Shown here piece by piece: positions 6,692 through 15,095 of a DNA stretch of 26,773 nt (position 1 is its first letter; each line of letters starts with the position of its first letter). The position numbers were made by a program, and so were the translations under genes. Location of the stretch: assembly GCA_963752745.1 (NCBI GenBank), contig CAVWAK010000055.1, positions 1 to 26,773 of the forward strand, written 5' to 3'. The notes under the pieces were generated by a model. That model had not been told where the DNA came from, did not search any database, and saw only the letters and a list, made by a program, of their open reading frames with translations. The stretch is from Thiogranum sp963752745 (lineage in GTDB: Bacteria > Pseudomonadota > Gammaproteobacteria > DSM-19610).

Positions 6692-9623
6692 CAGTCTGCT
6701 CCCGGTTTTGCCACATGTCACGGCGGCATACGCCGGAATATTCACACCAGTTGCAGGTGTGATCGTCACCCCAGGCTGGCAACGGTGCATCGCACTGTAA
6801 TGCTTGTAGCAGGTCGGTAAGGCGCGAACCAACGGCTGTAACGAGTGCCTGCACGTCCTCGTCCTCAACATGTGATGCAGGCTTTACTTCTGACTTGCCG
6901 ATCTGCACGTAGTCGAGTCGACCGACGGGCTGTTTCAGCATCAGGGCATAGCTCGGCAGTTGTACCGCTTCGCCTGACAGTACGTCTGAGCTTGACGGTG
7001 GCTTCCCGGTTTTGTAGTCCAGTATGCCGAGTTGAGACTGATGCTTGTCGATTCGGTCAATTCGACCTTTCAGGCGCAATTTATCGTAGTGCCGCTCGGC
7101 GTCGACTTCCACGTCCTGTACCTGCCAGCTTTGCTGACGCGTGGTCTGCCAGTCGATGTAGGATGGTATGCAGGCCAGCCATTGTTGCAACCAGCCCCTG
7201 GCTTCAAAATCATCCTTAATAGCAGCGCCAAAAACCTTCCTGCTGATGCTTTCGAGTAGCTGTATGGCAGGTTCACGCTGTGGCTTGTCCAGCGGGCCGG
7301 ACCAAGGGCCGGGCAGGCGCCTGACATCGCTATGGAAAGCCTGCAGGACACGATGAACCAATGAGCCGTAGTCAGCCTTACTAAGCGCTTCGCTGATTTC
7401 TTCCTGGGGCTTGAGGTGAAGTGCATCAGCGGCGAAAAACCGGTAGGGGCAGTCGATCAGACGTTGGTGTGTTGCGGTCGACCAGGTATGGGGTTGACGT
7501 GCCGCAGGTACGACCGCCGCAGGTTGTTTCGCAAGGTCTGGTAACGGTGCATTGTCCGGTGATAACGGTCTGGTGCCCGCTTGATCGAGCAAGGCTTTCA
7601 GCTCGGCATCATGCAGCGATCCGCCGTAGGCATTGGCGTGGAAAGTTTCCAGCAGTTCCAGCCAGGGACTGGCTGGAACAGGTTCGCCATCGACTTCCGT
7701 ATGGCGTGTCAAAAGCAGGTTGTCTGCGCTGTGCAGGACGCGGACGAAGTTATGCAGTCGGGATGCCAGCTGTTCTGACCAGGTAGATAATCCCAGATGG
7801 GCGCGTACCCGCTGGTTGAAAAATGCCTGTCCCGAGGGTGAGCCTGGCAGATAGTCGCGGCTGCAGCCGGCAACGATGACACCGGCAAAACGCTGTAGAC
7901 GAGTCTGCTCAAGGCTCAGCAATTTCACGGCACTGCTGCCACCCGGCACGCGGAAGGTTGCTCTTTCCAGGCTGCGACCCAGCCAGGTGCGCAGTTCCTG
8001 CCAGTTCAGTTCTGTCTCGAAGGCCGCTGCGGCAGTAGCGAGTTGATCCAGGACTTCGATAACTGTCTGACCGGCTGCATCAGTCTGCAGGGGTTGCCAG
8101 ACGCCCAGTTCCAGCAGGCTGTCGCGTATGGCGTCAACACAAAGCCTGGCTGAATGGCGCCCGTCGAGTAGTGGTGATAGCGGTGCCGCAGCATGATCCA
8201 GACGATTGAGCAGACTGTGGAGGTCTCGGCGAGTGTGTTCGGTCCAGTGCCCCGGCAAGCGCTCGCTGCGCAGATCCAGGTGCCGCCGATAACGATCCAG
8301 ACCGCGAGCGATATTTTCATGCAGGACGACGTCCTGTTCCAGGCGCAGCACCAGCGCCAGATGCTGATCGTGTTGTTCACCACACACAAAGGGCGATTTG
8401 AGTACGTCCAGCATTGGCCCGCAGGCAAAGTCTTCCTCTACTGTTTCCAGCCAGCGCTCGACAATGGCCGCAGCACTGGTGGTCGATAGCGCCCAGCCGG
8501 CCGGGTCATCCAGTTGTATTCCCGAGGCTTCCAGCATGGCACGTACGCGTCGAGCCAGGCGCCGGTCTTCACTGACAACGGCAACAGGTTGCTGGTTATC
8601 CAGTAGCCAGCGTCTGACCTGCAAGGCAACAGCCTGAGCTTCCATTTCGGGGTTTTCTGTACGTAAGGTGTGTAGTCGTGGCGCGACCGGGTCGATGGGG
8701 AACTGTTTTGCAAATGCCTGGGCGCGTTGCCTCAGGTGGCCGCCCTCTGGCGAGTACAACGCCTCCATAAAGGCGCTGAAGCCGTCCGCGAGTGTATCCG
8801 GCACTGTTTGATAGCAAGCATCTGTATCAAGTGCTGTAGCAATACGCTGTAATGGTGCATCGGGATGGCTGCCCGTGTGGGTAGCCGACCCATGTAGCAG
8901 CAGGTGTGCTTGCCCATCCTTCAGTAAGGATTTCAGCCAGTAAATCTCTGCCGGCAAAAATGCGGTAAAGCCGAGCAGCCAGAGCTGTTCGTGCAAAGGT
9001 CTTTCCAGACTGGCTTGCAAGCATGCCAGATAGGCTGATGCAGGATCACTGCAGTTTTCATCTGCCAGTTGTTTGTGCCAGGCGTGCCACAATGTGTGCA
9101 GAACGTATGCTTCCTGTTGCATGGAAGCCGACGGTTCAGGAAGGCCGTAGGCCAGTTGGAGTGACTGCTCGAAGTCATCGAGCGTATCAGCTAATAGCAG
9201 CTGATTGAGTGTGAGTTCCTCGAACAGCACTAACAGCTGGTCGGCCAGCAGCCAGGGGTCTGTACCGGCATAGAGTTCATGAGCCTGGCGCAGGGCTTCT
9301 CCGAGGATCAGTTCCTGTGCGGGGCGTCTGAGTACTTTTTGATCGGGTTTGCCAAACTGCAGTAGCCAGGTGTCGAGTCGATCGATATGCGGGCCAAGCA
9401 GCGCGCTGAATCCACGCTTTTCAGCTTCATCCAGGAGCGCAGCGCGCAAGGCTGCAGCACATTGGCTATCGGCAACCAGTACGCGGCAGGTGCCCAGATC
9501 GGGTAGTTGTTCCTGATAGTGATCGAGTATCTGCCGGGCCGCTGTGGCGAGCGGGTCCTGGCTGAACGGGACCAGCAGGATCAACGTTCCAGCAGGTCTA
9601 GTTTGCCTTCCTTGCCGTTCCAC
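6684..9623 (-). CDS. AddB-like DNA repair nuclease subunit with Fe-S cysteine set
   Basis: About 966-979 residues, matching the proteobacterial 'probable DNA repair protein' family related to AddB/RexB. The N-terminal part is helicase-like, but I see no Walker A glycine-lysine loop, so it is likely a non-translocating partner. The C-terminus has a PD-(D/E)XK nuclease: GSLVHRVLQAFH, GRIDRID, and DYKTGK with D869/K871. Four cysteines match the AddB iron-sulphur site: C725 in DCPYRFF and C957, C960 and C966 in CNWCEYSGVC (numbered from the GTG). The annotated start is GTG at 9623, overlapping fdxA by 43 bp. The alternative is TTG at 9584, which overlaps the fdxA stop as TTGA and begins right at the conserved LILLVPFS strand. 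I cannot decide between them, as neither has a clear ribosome binding site. It is followed directly by the helicase-nuclease subunit. Confidence 0.88.
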   Translation of the reverse strand: MERQGRQTRPAGTLILLVPFSQDPLATAARQILDHYQEQLPDLGTCRVLVADSQCAAALRAALLDEAEKRGFSALLGPHIDRLDTWLLQFGKPDQKVLRRPAQELILGEALRQAHELYAGTDPWLLADQLLVLFEELTLNQLLLADTLDDFEQSLQLAYGLPEPSASMQQEAYVLHTLWHAWHKQLADENCSDPASAYLACLQASLERPLHEQLWLLGFTAFLPAEIYWLKSLLKDGQAHLLLHGSATHTGSHPDAPLQRIATALDTDACYQTVPDTLADGFSAFMEALYSPEGGHLRQRAQAFAKQFPIDPVAPRLHTLRTENPEMEAQAVALQVRRWLLDNQQPVAVVSEDRRLARRVRAMLEASGIQLDDPAGWALSTTSAAAIVERWLETVEEDFACGPMLDVLKSPFVCGEQHDQHLALVLRLEQDVVLHENIARGLDRYRRHLDLRSERLPGHWTEHTRRDLHSLLNRLDHAAAPLSPLLDGRHSARLCVDAIRDSLLELGVWQPLQTDAAGQTVIEVLDQLATAAAAFETELNWQELRTWLGRSLERATFRVPGGSSAVKLLSLEQTRLQRFAGVIVAGCSRDYLPGSPSGQAFFNQRVRAHLGLSTWSEQLASRLHNFVRVLHSADNLLLTRHTEVDGEPVPASPWLELLETFHANAYGGSLHDAELKALLDQAGTRPLSPDNAPLPDLAKQPAAVVPAARQPHTWSTATHQRLIDCPYRFFAADALHLKPQEEISEALSKADYGSLVHRVLQAFHSDVRRLPGPWSGPLDKPQREPAIQLLESISRKVFGAAIKDDFEARGWLQQWLACIPSYIDWQTTRQQSWQVQDVEVDAERHYDKLRLKGRIDRIDKHQSQLGILDYKTGKPPSSSDVLSGEAVQLPSYALMLKQPVGRLDYVQIGKSEVKPASHVEDEDVQALVTAVGSRLTDLLQALQCDAPLPAWGDDHTCNWCEYSGVCRRDMWQNREQTDE

Positions 9624-9904
9624 TCATCGGCGTCCGGAGGGGCTTCCTTCTGCTGGGTGATCACGGGCCAGTTTTGCGACAATTCTTCGTTGAGTTCCAG
9701 GAAATGTTCCTGACCTGCGGGCAAGTCGTCTTCGGGGAAGATGGCTTCGGCCGGGCATTCGGGTTCACACAGGGTGCAATCAATACATTCTTCCGGATCA
9801 ATAACCAGAAAGTTCGGCCCCTCATGGAAACAGTCCACCGGACAGACTTCCACACAATCAGTGTACTTACACTTAATGCAATTCTCACCCACTACGAATG
9901 TCAT
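9581..9904 (-). CDS. fdxA: Seven-iron ferredoxin (3Fe-4S/4Fe-4S)
   Basis: 107 residues with nine cysteines at 9, 12, 17, 21, 25, 40, 43, 46 and 50 in the spacing of Azotobacter FdI: CIKCKYTDC, CPVDC, then CIDCTLCEPEC. This binds one [3Fe-4S] and one [4Fe-4S] cluster and serves as a small soluble electron carrier; the length and acidic tail (EDEW-type region near 93-97) are normal for FdxA. The ATG at 9904 has a good Shine-Dalgarno, GGAG, 6 nt upstream (9911-9914). In pseudomonads fdxA lies directly beside mutS. Here it keeps the orientation of mutS, but 10.6 kb of other genes intervene. It heads the leftward block, and its end overlaps the AddB-like gene. Confidence 0.97.
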   Translation of the reverse strand: MTFVVGENCIKCKYTDCVEVCPVDCFHEGPNFLVIDPEECIDCTLCEPECPAEAIFPEDDLPAGQEHFLELNEELSQNWPVITQQKEAPPDADEWNGKEGKLDLLER

Positions 9905-9910
9905 AACGCG

Positions 9911-9937
9911 CTCCAGCTTGAACCGGCGCTAATGATA
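9911..9937 (-). promoter_or_regulatory. fdxA ribosome binding site and candidate -10 element
   Basis: On the minus strand GGAG (9914-9911) is 6 nt from the fdxA ATG. Further upstream, TATCAT (9937-9932) matches five of six bases of the sigma-70 -10 consensus, about 28 bp before the start codon. No convincing -35 is found at 16-18 bp spacing. The site implies that fdxA and the genes behind it have their own promoter and do not rely on readthrough from wspR. Confidence 0.35.
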
Positions 9938-9963
9938 CACGGAATGGTGAAGAATTTGAGGGC

Positions 9964-9987
9964 ACTGCGCGGAAATTGGTGCGCAGT
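9964..9987 (-). terminator. Hairpin just after the wspR stop, possible end of the wsp transcript
   Basis: ACTGCGC (9964-9970) and GCGCAGT (9981-9987) pair perfectly around a 10-nt loop, 6 nt beyond the wspR stop codon on the minus strand. No run of T follows on that strand, so it is either a factor-dependent terminator or an RNA 3'-end stabilising hairpin. It lies between wspR and the candidate fdxA promoter, where a transcript boundary would be expected. Confidence 0.35.
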
Positions 9988-9993
9988 TTCTAC

Positions 9994-11061
9994 CTAGGGA
10001 CAGACGGTTTTCAGTGCGGGTGGGGGCAGGGCAACTTCAATCTGGTTGCGGCCACTTTCCTTGGCGCGGTACAGCATCTGGTCAGCGGCTTCGATCAGCT
10101 CTTCAGGCATGCTGCCTTCTTGCGGACAGAGCGTGGCGACGCCAATACTCAGGGTAATATGATCTGCAGCACTGGAGTTTTCATGGGGGATATTCAGGCT
10201 CCGGACGCCGTGCAGAACTTTTTGAGCGACCGCCAGTGCGCCTTCGCTGGTGGTGTCCGGCAGGATCATGACAAATTCTTCACCGCCGTAACGGCTGACC
10301 AGATCGGCCGGCCGATGAACCGTAGTCGTTAATGCGGTGGCAACCCTCTGCAGACAGTCATCCCCCGCCTGGTGACCGTAGTGATCGTTATAGCGTTTGA
10401 AAAAATCGATGTCGGCAAATAATAGCGACAAGGGCATGTCAGACCGGATGGCGCGCTGCCATTCCTTGGTCAGGGTATTGTCAAACTGGCGCCGGTTGGC
10501 GACTCCGGTAAGACCATCCAAGGATGACAGGCGTTTAAGTTCACGGTTACTGTTGGCCAGCTCATCGTTCAATTGCTCCAGCTGGGCCTGCATATTGCTC
10601 AGGCTTTTGAAAGCTTCATCGCGTTCTTTCTGTGCCAGGTAGCTCTTGGCATGCGAACGGATACGCGCAAGCAGTTCAACCTTCTCCGGGAGTTTCACCA
10701 GGTAGTCGGTCGCGCCATGACCAAATGCGTCGCTCTTGATATTGGGGTCGTCCTTGCTGGAAAGCACGATAACAGGCACGTCACGGGTAGCCGGATTGTT
10801 GCGGTAAAAGCGTACCAGGGTCATGCCATCGACTTCCGGCATGACCAGGTCCTGCAAAATGACAGTGGCCTTGCAGGCAACTGCCGTCTGGACGGCTTTT
10901 TTTGGATCAGCGCAATAGTGGTACTGGATATCGTGCTCGTCGGCGATCATCCGCCGTATACCCTCGGCGACCATGGCCTGGTCGTCGACCAGCAATACTA
11001 CCACCCATTTTCCCTGGTCGGCAGCTTCGCTTTCCGCTGCGATGTCAGTTTCACGGTTCAT
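9994..11061 (-). CDS. wspR: WspR-type response regulator, diguanylate cyclase
   Basis: 355 residues. A receiver domain (about 20-140) has the acidic pair D26-D27, the phosphoacceptor D71 (LQDLVMP), a conserved Ser in VLSSKDD and Lys in YLVKLPEK. A coiled-coil linker (about 145-175) follows, then a GGDEF domain with an active GGEEF signature at 259-263 and an RxxD inhibitory I-site at 250-253 (RPAD), five residues before the signature. It should make c-di-GMP when phosphorylated by WspE and be product-inhibited. The final 12 or so residues are proline-rich and variable. Its ATG overlaps the wspF stop (ATGA), as expected for the last gene of a coupled wsp operon. Family, domain order and context all agree, so the assignment is firm. 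Confidence 0.95.
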   Translation of the reverse strand: MNRETDIAAESEAADQGKWVVVLLVDDQAMVAEGIRRMIADEHDIQYHYCADPKKAVQTAVACKATVILQDLVMPEVDGMTLVRFYRNNPATRDVPVIVLSSKDDPNIKSDAFGHGATDYLVKLPEKVELLARIRSHAKSYLAQKERDEAFKSLSNMQAQLEQLNDELANSNRELKRLSSLDGLTGVANRRQFDNTLTKEWQRAIRSDMPLSLLFADIDFFKRYNDHYGHQAGDDCLQRVATALTTTVHRPADLVSRYGGEEFVMILPDTTSEGALAVAQKVLHGVRSLNIPHENSSAADHITLSIGVATLCPQEGSMPEELIEAADQMLYRAKESGRNQIEVALPPPALKTVCP

Positions 11062-12113
11062 TGCAAATTCTGTTTCCCTACGCTTCTACTGGAAGCGTGT
11101 TCTGCCCACTCGATGAGGCGTGCCCCAATATCGTTCAGTGGCAGAATTTCCTCTGCTGCATCAAGCTCTTTTGCAGCCTTTGGCATACCGTAAACGGCAC
11201 ATGTAGCTTGATCTTGAGCGATCGTCCACCAGCCTTTATCACGCAGCGACTTGAGCCCCTGCGCACCGTCTTTGCCCATGCCTGTGAGAAGCACAGCAAC
11301 CGATTGATTATCATGATTATCTGTAAGGCTATTAAAAAATACGTCAACTGACGGACGGTAGGCCAGATCTTTAGGTTCGGCCTGGTAAGTGAGCAAACCA
11401 TTATCGCCCAGCACCAGGTGTTCCTCGCGGCCACACACCAGGACTGTGTCACGGGCCAGCGGTTCTCCTGGCCTGGCGAGCCGAACCGGCAGCGATGTCT
11501 GGTCGTCCAGCCAGTCGGTGAAGCTGGCAACAAACTGCTCGTCCACATGCTGGACGATAGCGATGGCAACGCCGGGATTTGGTGGGAGTGCATGCAGGAT
11601 GTCCCGCAGCGCCGAAGGACCTCCAGTGGATGCGCCAATGGCAATCAGGGGGACCTGGCTGTTGGTGGTTACCGGTGTTGTTGTCGTATGAGTCTTGTTG
11701 CGACGGAATGGTTTTCCGCGCAGCAGTGTGGCAATGGCATTAATTTTATTAATCAGAATACCGCGGCCTTCGCCCTCGCCACTGGCACCCAGTATGGGCG
11801 TATTCACCGCATCCAGCGCGCCTCCGCCCATGGCTTCAAAGACTTTGCCGGCATGACCATCGACGCTGGCGGTGACTATGAGGATGGCGCATTCAAACTC
11901 CGCATTGATGGCGCGAGTTGCCTCTACGCCGTCCATCTCCGGCATAATCAGGTCCATGAGGACGATATCCGGGCAGACTTCACGACATTTCTGCAGCGCT
12001 TCTCGCCCATCATAGGCGACCCAGACCAGCTGGTAGTCAGGTTCATTTGCCACCACCCGTCGCAAGCTTTCTGCGGCCAGCATGGAGTCATTTACAATTG
12101 CGATTTTTAGCAT
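11058..12113 (-). CDS. wspF: WspF, CheB-type protein-glutamate methylesterase
   Basis: 351 residues. A receiver domain has D9 and the phosphoacceptor D54 (LMDLIMP). The C-terminal CheB methylesterase domain has the catalytic triad S162 (GASTGGPS), H189 (VQHVDEQF) and D282 (GMGKDGA). It removes methyl groups from glutamates of WspA and so resets the receptor. In Pseudomonas, loss of WspF locks the pathway on and gives wrinkly, high c-di-GMP colonies. All catalytic residues are present, so the brake should work here. It starts 13 bp after the wspE stop with no clear Shine-Dalgarno, and its stop overlaps wspR. A general CheB is the only real alternative, and the wspR neighbour argues against it. 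Confidence 0.95.
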   Translation of the reverse strand: MLKIAIVNDSMLAAESLRRVVANEPDYQLVWVAYDGREALQKCREVCPDIVLMDLIMPEMDGVEATRAINAEFECAILIVTASVDGHAGKVFEAMGGGALDAVNTPILGASGEGEGRGILINKINAIATLLRGKPFRRNKTHTTTTPVTTNSQVPLIAIGASTGGPSALRDILHALPPNPGVAIAIVQHVDEQFVASFTDWLDDQTSLPVRLARPGEPLARDTVLVCGREEHLVLGDNGLLTYQAEPKDLAYRPSVDVFFNSLTDNHDNQSVAVLLTGMGKDGAQGLKSLRDKGWWTIAQDQATCAVYGMPKAAKELDAAEEILPLNDIGARLIEWAEHASSRSVGKQNLQ

Positions 12114-12126
12114 GGAATCGGTTGAC

Positions 12127-14409
12127 CTACTCTGCTGTACCGATCAGATCGACGACGGCGTCTATGAGCGTCTCATCGTGGAAACTGCCCTTGGTTAAAT
12201 AATAGTCGGCTCCGACATCAAGCCCGCGTTGCCGGTCTTCTTCACGATCTTTGTAAGAGACGATCATGACCGGTATGTTGTTCAGGTGCTCGTCCTGCTT
12301 GATTAGTGTTACAAATTCAAAGCCGTTCATACGTGGCATATCTATGTCACTGATGACCAGGTCATAATTTCCCATGCGGATGGCGTTCCAGCCATCCATG
12401 CCATCGACGGCCACATCTACCTGGTAGCCTCGAGATGCCAGCATGTTACGTTCGACCTCACGGACTGTAATCGAATCATCGACTACCAGTATGCTTTTGT
12501 TGTGCGTTTCAATCTCTTCGTGCTTGTCATGGATGCGGTTGAGGCGACCACCAGCGATCAGAATATCGATTGATCGCAACATGTCGTCGACATCAATAAT
12601 CAGACAAGGGTCACCATTTTCAAGCAGGCTGGCAGCACTGATGTCCTGAACTTTTCCCAGCCGGCTGTCCAGCGTGTGTACCATCAGGCTGCGTTCGCCG
12701 ATAAAACGATCCACAACCAGCCCGGAACGTTGCAGGCGTTCGCCCAGCACGACGATGGGCAGCGTATTATTTGATTCCTGCGCACGACTACATCCCAGAA
12801 CCTGACTCGCAAATACCAGGCCGACGTGTTGATTGATCAACGTGAAATATTGTCTGCCTTCCAGCGATTCGATCTGGCTGGTGTCCAGTTTCAGGGTGCG
12901 GTCAATTCGCGCCAGCGGTATGGCATAGGGTTCGCCGCCGATTTCGACGAGCAGGGCACGGATGATCGATAGAGTCAGTGGCAGTTGCAGGTGAAACCCG
13001 GTGCCCTTGCCATACTTGCTTTCAGCATGGACAATACCACGCATCTGCTGAACAGTACTGTGGACGACATCCAGTCCAACGCCGCGACCTGAAATCTCGG
13101 TAACCTGTTCGCGCGTCGAGAAGCCGGGCAAAAAGAGAAACTCGAGCAACTCGGCTTCGTTAAGATCCCTGGACATCGCTTCGCTGACGAGATTTCTGGC
13201 GATTATGCGTTCACGCAGTTGCTCTATTTCTACACCGCCACCGTCATCTCTGACATGAATGGATAACATGCCGGCGCTGTGTGTAGCAGTAAGACGCAAT
13301 GTCGCAGTTTCCGGCTTTCCGGCCGCGGCACGTACTTCGGGTGTTTCAATGCCGTGATCCAGCGCGTTGCGCAACAGGTGATTTAACGGAGCTTCAAGAC
13401 GGTCGAGGATATCGCGATCGACCTGCGTGTTGAGGCCTTCTATTTTCAGTTCGACCTTTTTACCGAGCTCACGAGCCACATCGCGTACCATGCGCGGAAA
13501 ACCTCGGGTGACATCAGCAAAGGGTCGCATGCGACTGGCGAGAACTTCTCCGTGCAGCCGGTTGCCCAGGTTGTGCATGCGGCGGTCATAATCATCCAGG
13601 TCAACCAGCCTGTCTCCAAGCAGATGCCGGCAGCGATTAGCCTTCGACTGAATTTCTGCGGCCAGGGTTTTGCTGTACTCATCACCACTGCAGGTATACA
13701 GATTGTCGTTGAGGCGATCCAGCAAGCTGACAAGTTCCGCTTGCCGGTGTTTTACCTGCAAAAGGGATTCAGCAAAAGGGTGCAGCCAACGTGATTCGAC
13801 CTGCACTTCGCCAGCGAGACCCACCAGCCGGTTAAGGCTTTCGGAAGATACCCGAACGGCTTCTTCGTTGGCGGCTGCAGGCTGTGCAGTTTTTTCAGCC
13901 ACCGGGGTATTGCCGGTTTCGGTCGTTTCACCTGCGCTTGCTGACAGCGCGAGCTGTTCCTGTTCCGCTTCCGCAGGCGGCACCTTTTCGGAGTCAGCGG
14001 CACTTTCTGTGGTCGACTCCGGGTCTGCCTGCAGCTGGTCAATGCGGCGGATCTGCTCACACAAAATGGACAACCCTTCGTTGTCTGCCTCCTGCTTTGA
14101 AATGGCAACAAGCTGATCGACACCCTTGAGGAGCAGGTCGACTTGCGCGGCCTGCAATACGAGTTCACCGCTCTGGGCGGCAACAAAGCAATCTTCCATT
14201 GCATGAGCAAGTTCAACACCGGAGCCGACATCCACCATGCGCGCGGCACCCTTGATCGAATGTGCAGCACGCATCAATGCCTCTAGTTGTTTGGCATCCT
14301 GCGCATCCTGTTCCAGTACCAGCAGGCCGTCATTGAGAATGGTCGCCTGGTTGTCCACCTCCAGGCGAAACAGCTCGAGCATGGAAAAATCGCCGAGTTC
14401 GTCACTCAT
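12127..14409 (-). CDS. wspE: WspE, hybrid CheA-type histidine kinase with C-terminal receiver
   Basis: 760 residues. Order: Hpt domain with phospho-accepting H50 (AAHSIKGAAR); an acidic, alanine-rich linker (about 125-180); dimerisation region; HATPase with N-box HLLRNALDHGIE, G1 DDGGGV, F-box GFSTRE and G2 GRGVGLDVV; CheW-like regulatory domain (about 460-610); receiver domain with the acidic DD in LVVDDSI and phosphoacceptor D688 (ISDIDMP). The kinase would be activated by WspA through the CheW-like adaptors and would phosphorylate WspR and WspF; the fused receiver probably acts as a phosphate sink or adaptation element. Its ATG overlaps the wspD stop (ATGA). Length and architecture match WspE. 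Confidence 0.95.
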   Translation of the reverse strand: MSDELGDFSMLELFRLEVDNQATILNDGLLVLEQDAQDAKQLEALMRAAHSIKGAARMVDVGSGVELAHAMEDCFVAAQSGELVLQAAQVDLLLKGVDQLVAISKQEADNEGLSILCEQIRRIDQLQADPESTTESAADSEKVPPAEAEQEQLALSASAGETTETGNTPVAEKTAQPAAANEEAVRVSSESLNRLVGLAGEVQVESRWLHPFAESLLQVKHRQAELVSLLDRLNDNLYTCSGDEYSKTLAAEIQSKANRCRHLLGDRLVDLDDYDRRMHNLGNRLHGEVLASRMRPFADVTRGFPRMVRDVARELGKKVELKIEGLNTQVDRDILDRLEAPLNHLLRNALDHGIETPEVRAAAGKPETATLRLTATHSAGMLSIHVRDDGGGVEIEQLRERIIARNLVSEAMSRDLNEAELLEFLFLPGFSTREQVTEISGRGVGLDVVHSTVQQMRGIVHAESKYGKGTGFHLQLPLTLSIIRALLVEIGGEPYAIPLARIDRTLKLDTSQIESLEGRQYFTLINQHVGLVFASQVLGCSRAQESNNTLPIVVLGERLQRSGLVVDRFIGERSLMVHTLDSRLGKVQDISAASLLENGDPCLIIDVDDMLRSIDILIAGGRLNRIHDKHEEIETHNKSILVVDDSITVREVERNMLASRGYQVDVAVDGMDGWNAIRMGNYDLVISDIDMPRMNGFEFVTLIKQDEHLNNIPVMIVSYKDREEDRQRGLDVGADYYLTKGSFHDETLIDAVVDLIGTAE

Positions 14410-15095
14410 CGCAGGCCCTTCCCGAGTGCGTAGAACAACAGTTCATGATCAAGTATGCCAACATGCTTGTCGTTCCAGCTGATCATCCCGGAGGTAAATT
14501 TGCTCTTGGCATTGGCTACTGTCGCCGGGGGAGGCTGGATATCATTGTCGGTGTACTGGTAAGTACCATGTACTTCACTGACAGGGAAAACATAGCTCTC
14601 ATCCCCCTTTCCAACGAACAGCATGCGCTCGAGAATGTCATGATCAATAACGTAGGATTCTCGAGCCCTTTCGAGTTTCAGGATTGCTCCCAATGATACG
14701 CAGAGCTTGAGCTCGCCACGCACGTTTGCCAGCCCCTTAACCAGCTTGGAATCGCGGTGAGGAAGGCTGTGGATGGAGCGCATCCGGGTGATTTCGTTGA
14801 CACATAGACTGTTGATAGCGAGCCACTCGTCTCCCAGCCTGAACAGCAGCGAAGAGTTGTTACGGGCTGTCTTTTCCTGTTTCGATTCACTAAAGCGATT
14901 AGTCCACTCCTGTCTGTAGTCGTCGGGGACCTTGCGTTCGAGCATTTGTCTGCCCGCGGCTGAGTAGTGGTTGCAATTACGACAGTGTGTAAAGCGCTTG
15001 AGCTCGGGGCAACTGGCAGTTCCCCGACTCCATACGCCGATACGGTTCCAGCAGTCATCCAGCTCTATATGCCGGGATTCTGTGGTTTTGGTCAT
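14406..15095 (-). CDS. wspD: WspD, CheW-like adaptor with cysteine-rich N-terminus
   Basis: 229 residues. The C-terminal two thirds (about 80-225) form a CheW domain (SLLFRLGDEWLAI, then GLANVRGELKLCVSLG), which couples WspE to the receptor array. The first 75 residues are an extra segment with C15 (DDCWNRIGVW), C29, C38 and C41 (SCPEL and HCRNC), a pattern I associate with WspD-type CheW proteins. The spacing would allow a metal site, but no ligand can be inferred from sequence. It overlaps wspC (ATGA at its start) and wspE (ATGA at its end), so it is translationally coupled on both sides. One of two CheW-like adaptors in the operon, the other being WspB. Confidence 0.92.
   Translation of the reverse strand: MTKTTESRHIELDDCWNRIGVWSRGTASCPELKRFTHCRNCNHYSAAGRQMLERKVPDDYRQEWTNRFSESKQEKTARNNSSLLFRLGDEWLAINSLCVNEITRMRSIHSLPHRDSKLVKGLANVRGELKLCVSLGAILKLERARESYVIDHDILERMLFVGKGDESYVFPVSEVHGTYQYTDNDIQPPPATVANAKSKFTSGMISWNDKHVGILDHELLFYALGKGLR

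Noticed and set aside
6692..6871. 60-codon N-terminal extension of the AddA-like protein
   Set aside because: It lies wholly inside the AddB-like coding region in another frame and has no helicase-like sequence; the ATG at 6691 sits just before the conserved first motif.
10573..11193. 206-codon rightward ORF opposite wspR
   Set aside because: It runs antisense to the WspR receiver domain and has no recognisable features.
11418..12110. 230-codon rightward ORF opposite wspF
   Set aside because: It mirrors the wspF coding sequence, shows no domain, and wspF has all its catalytic residues.
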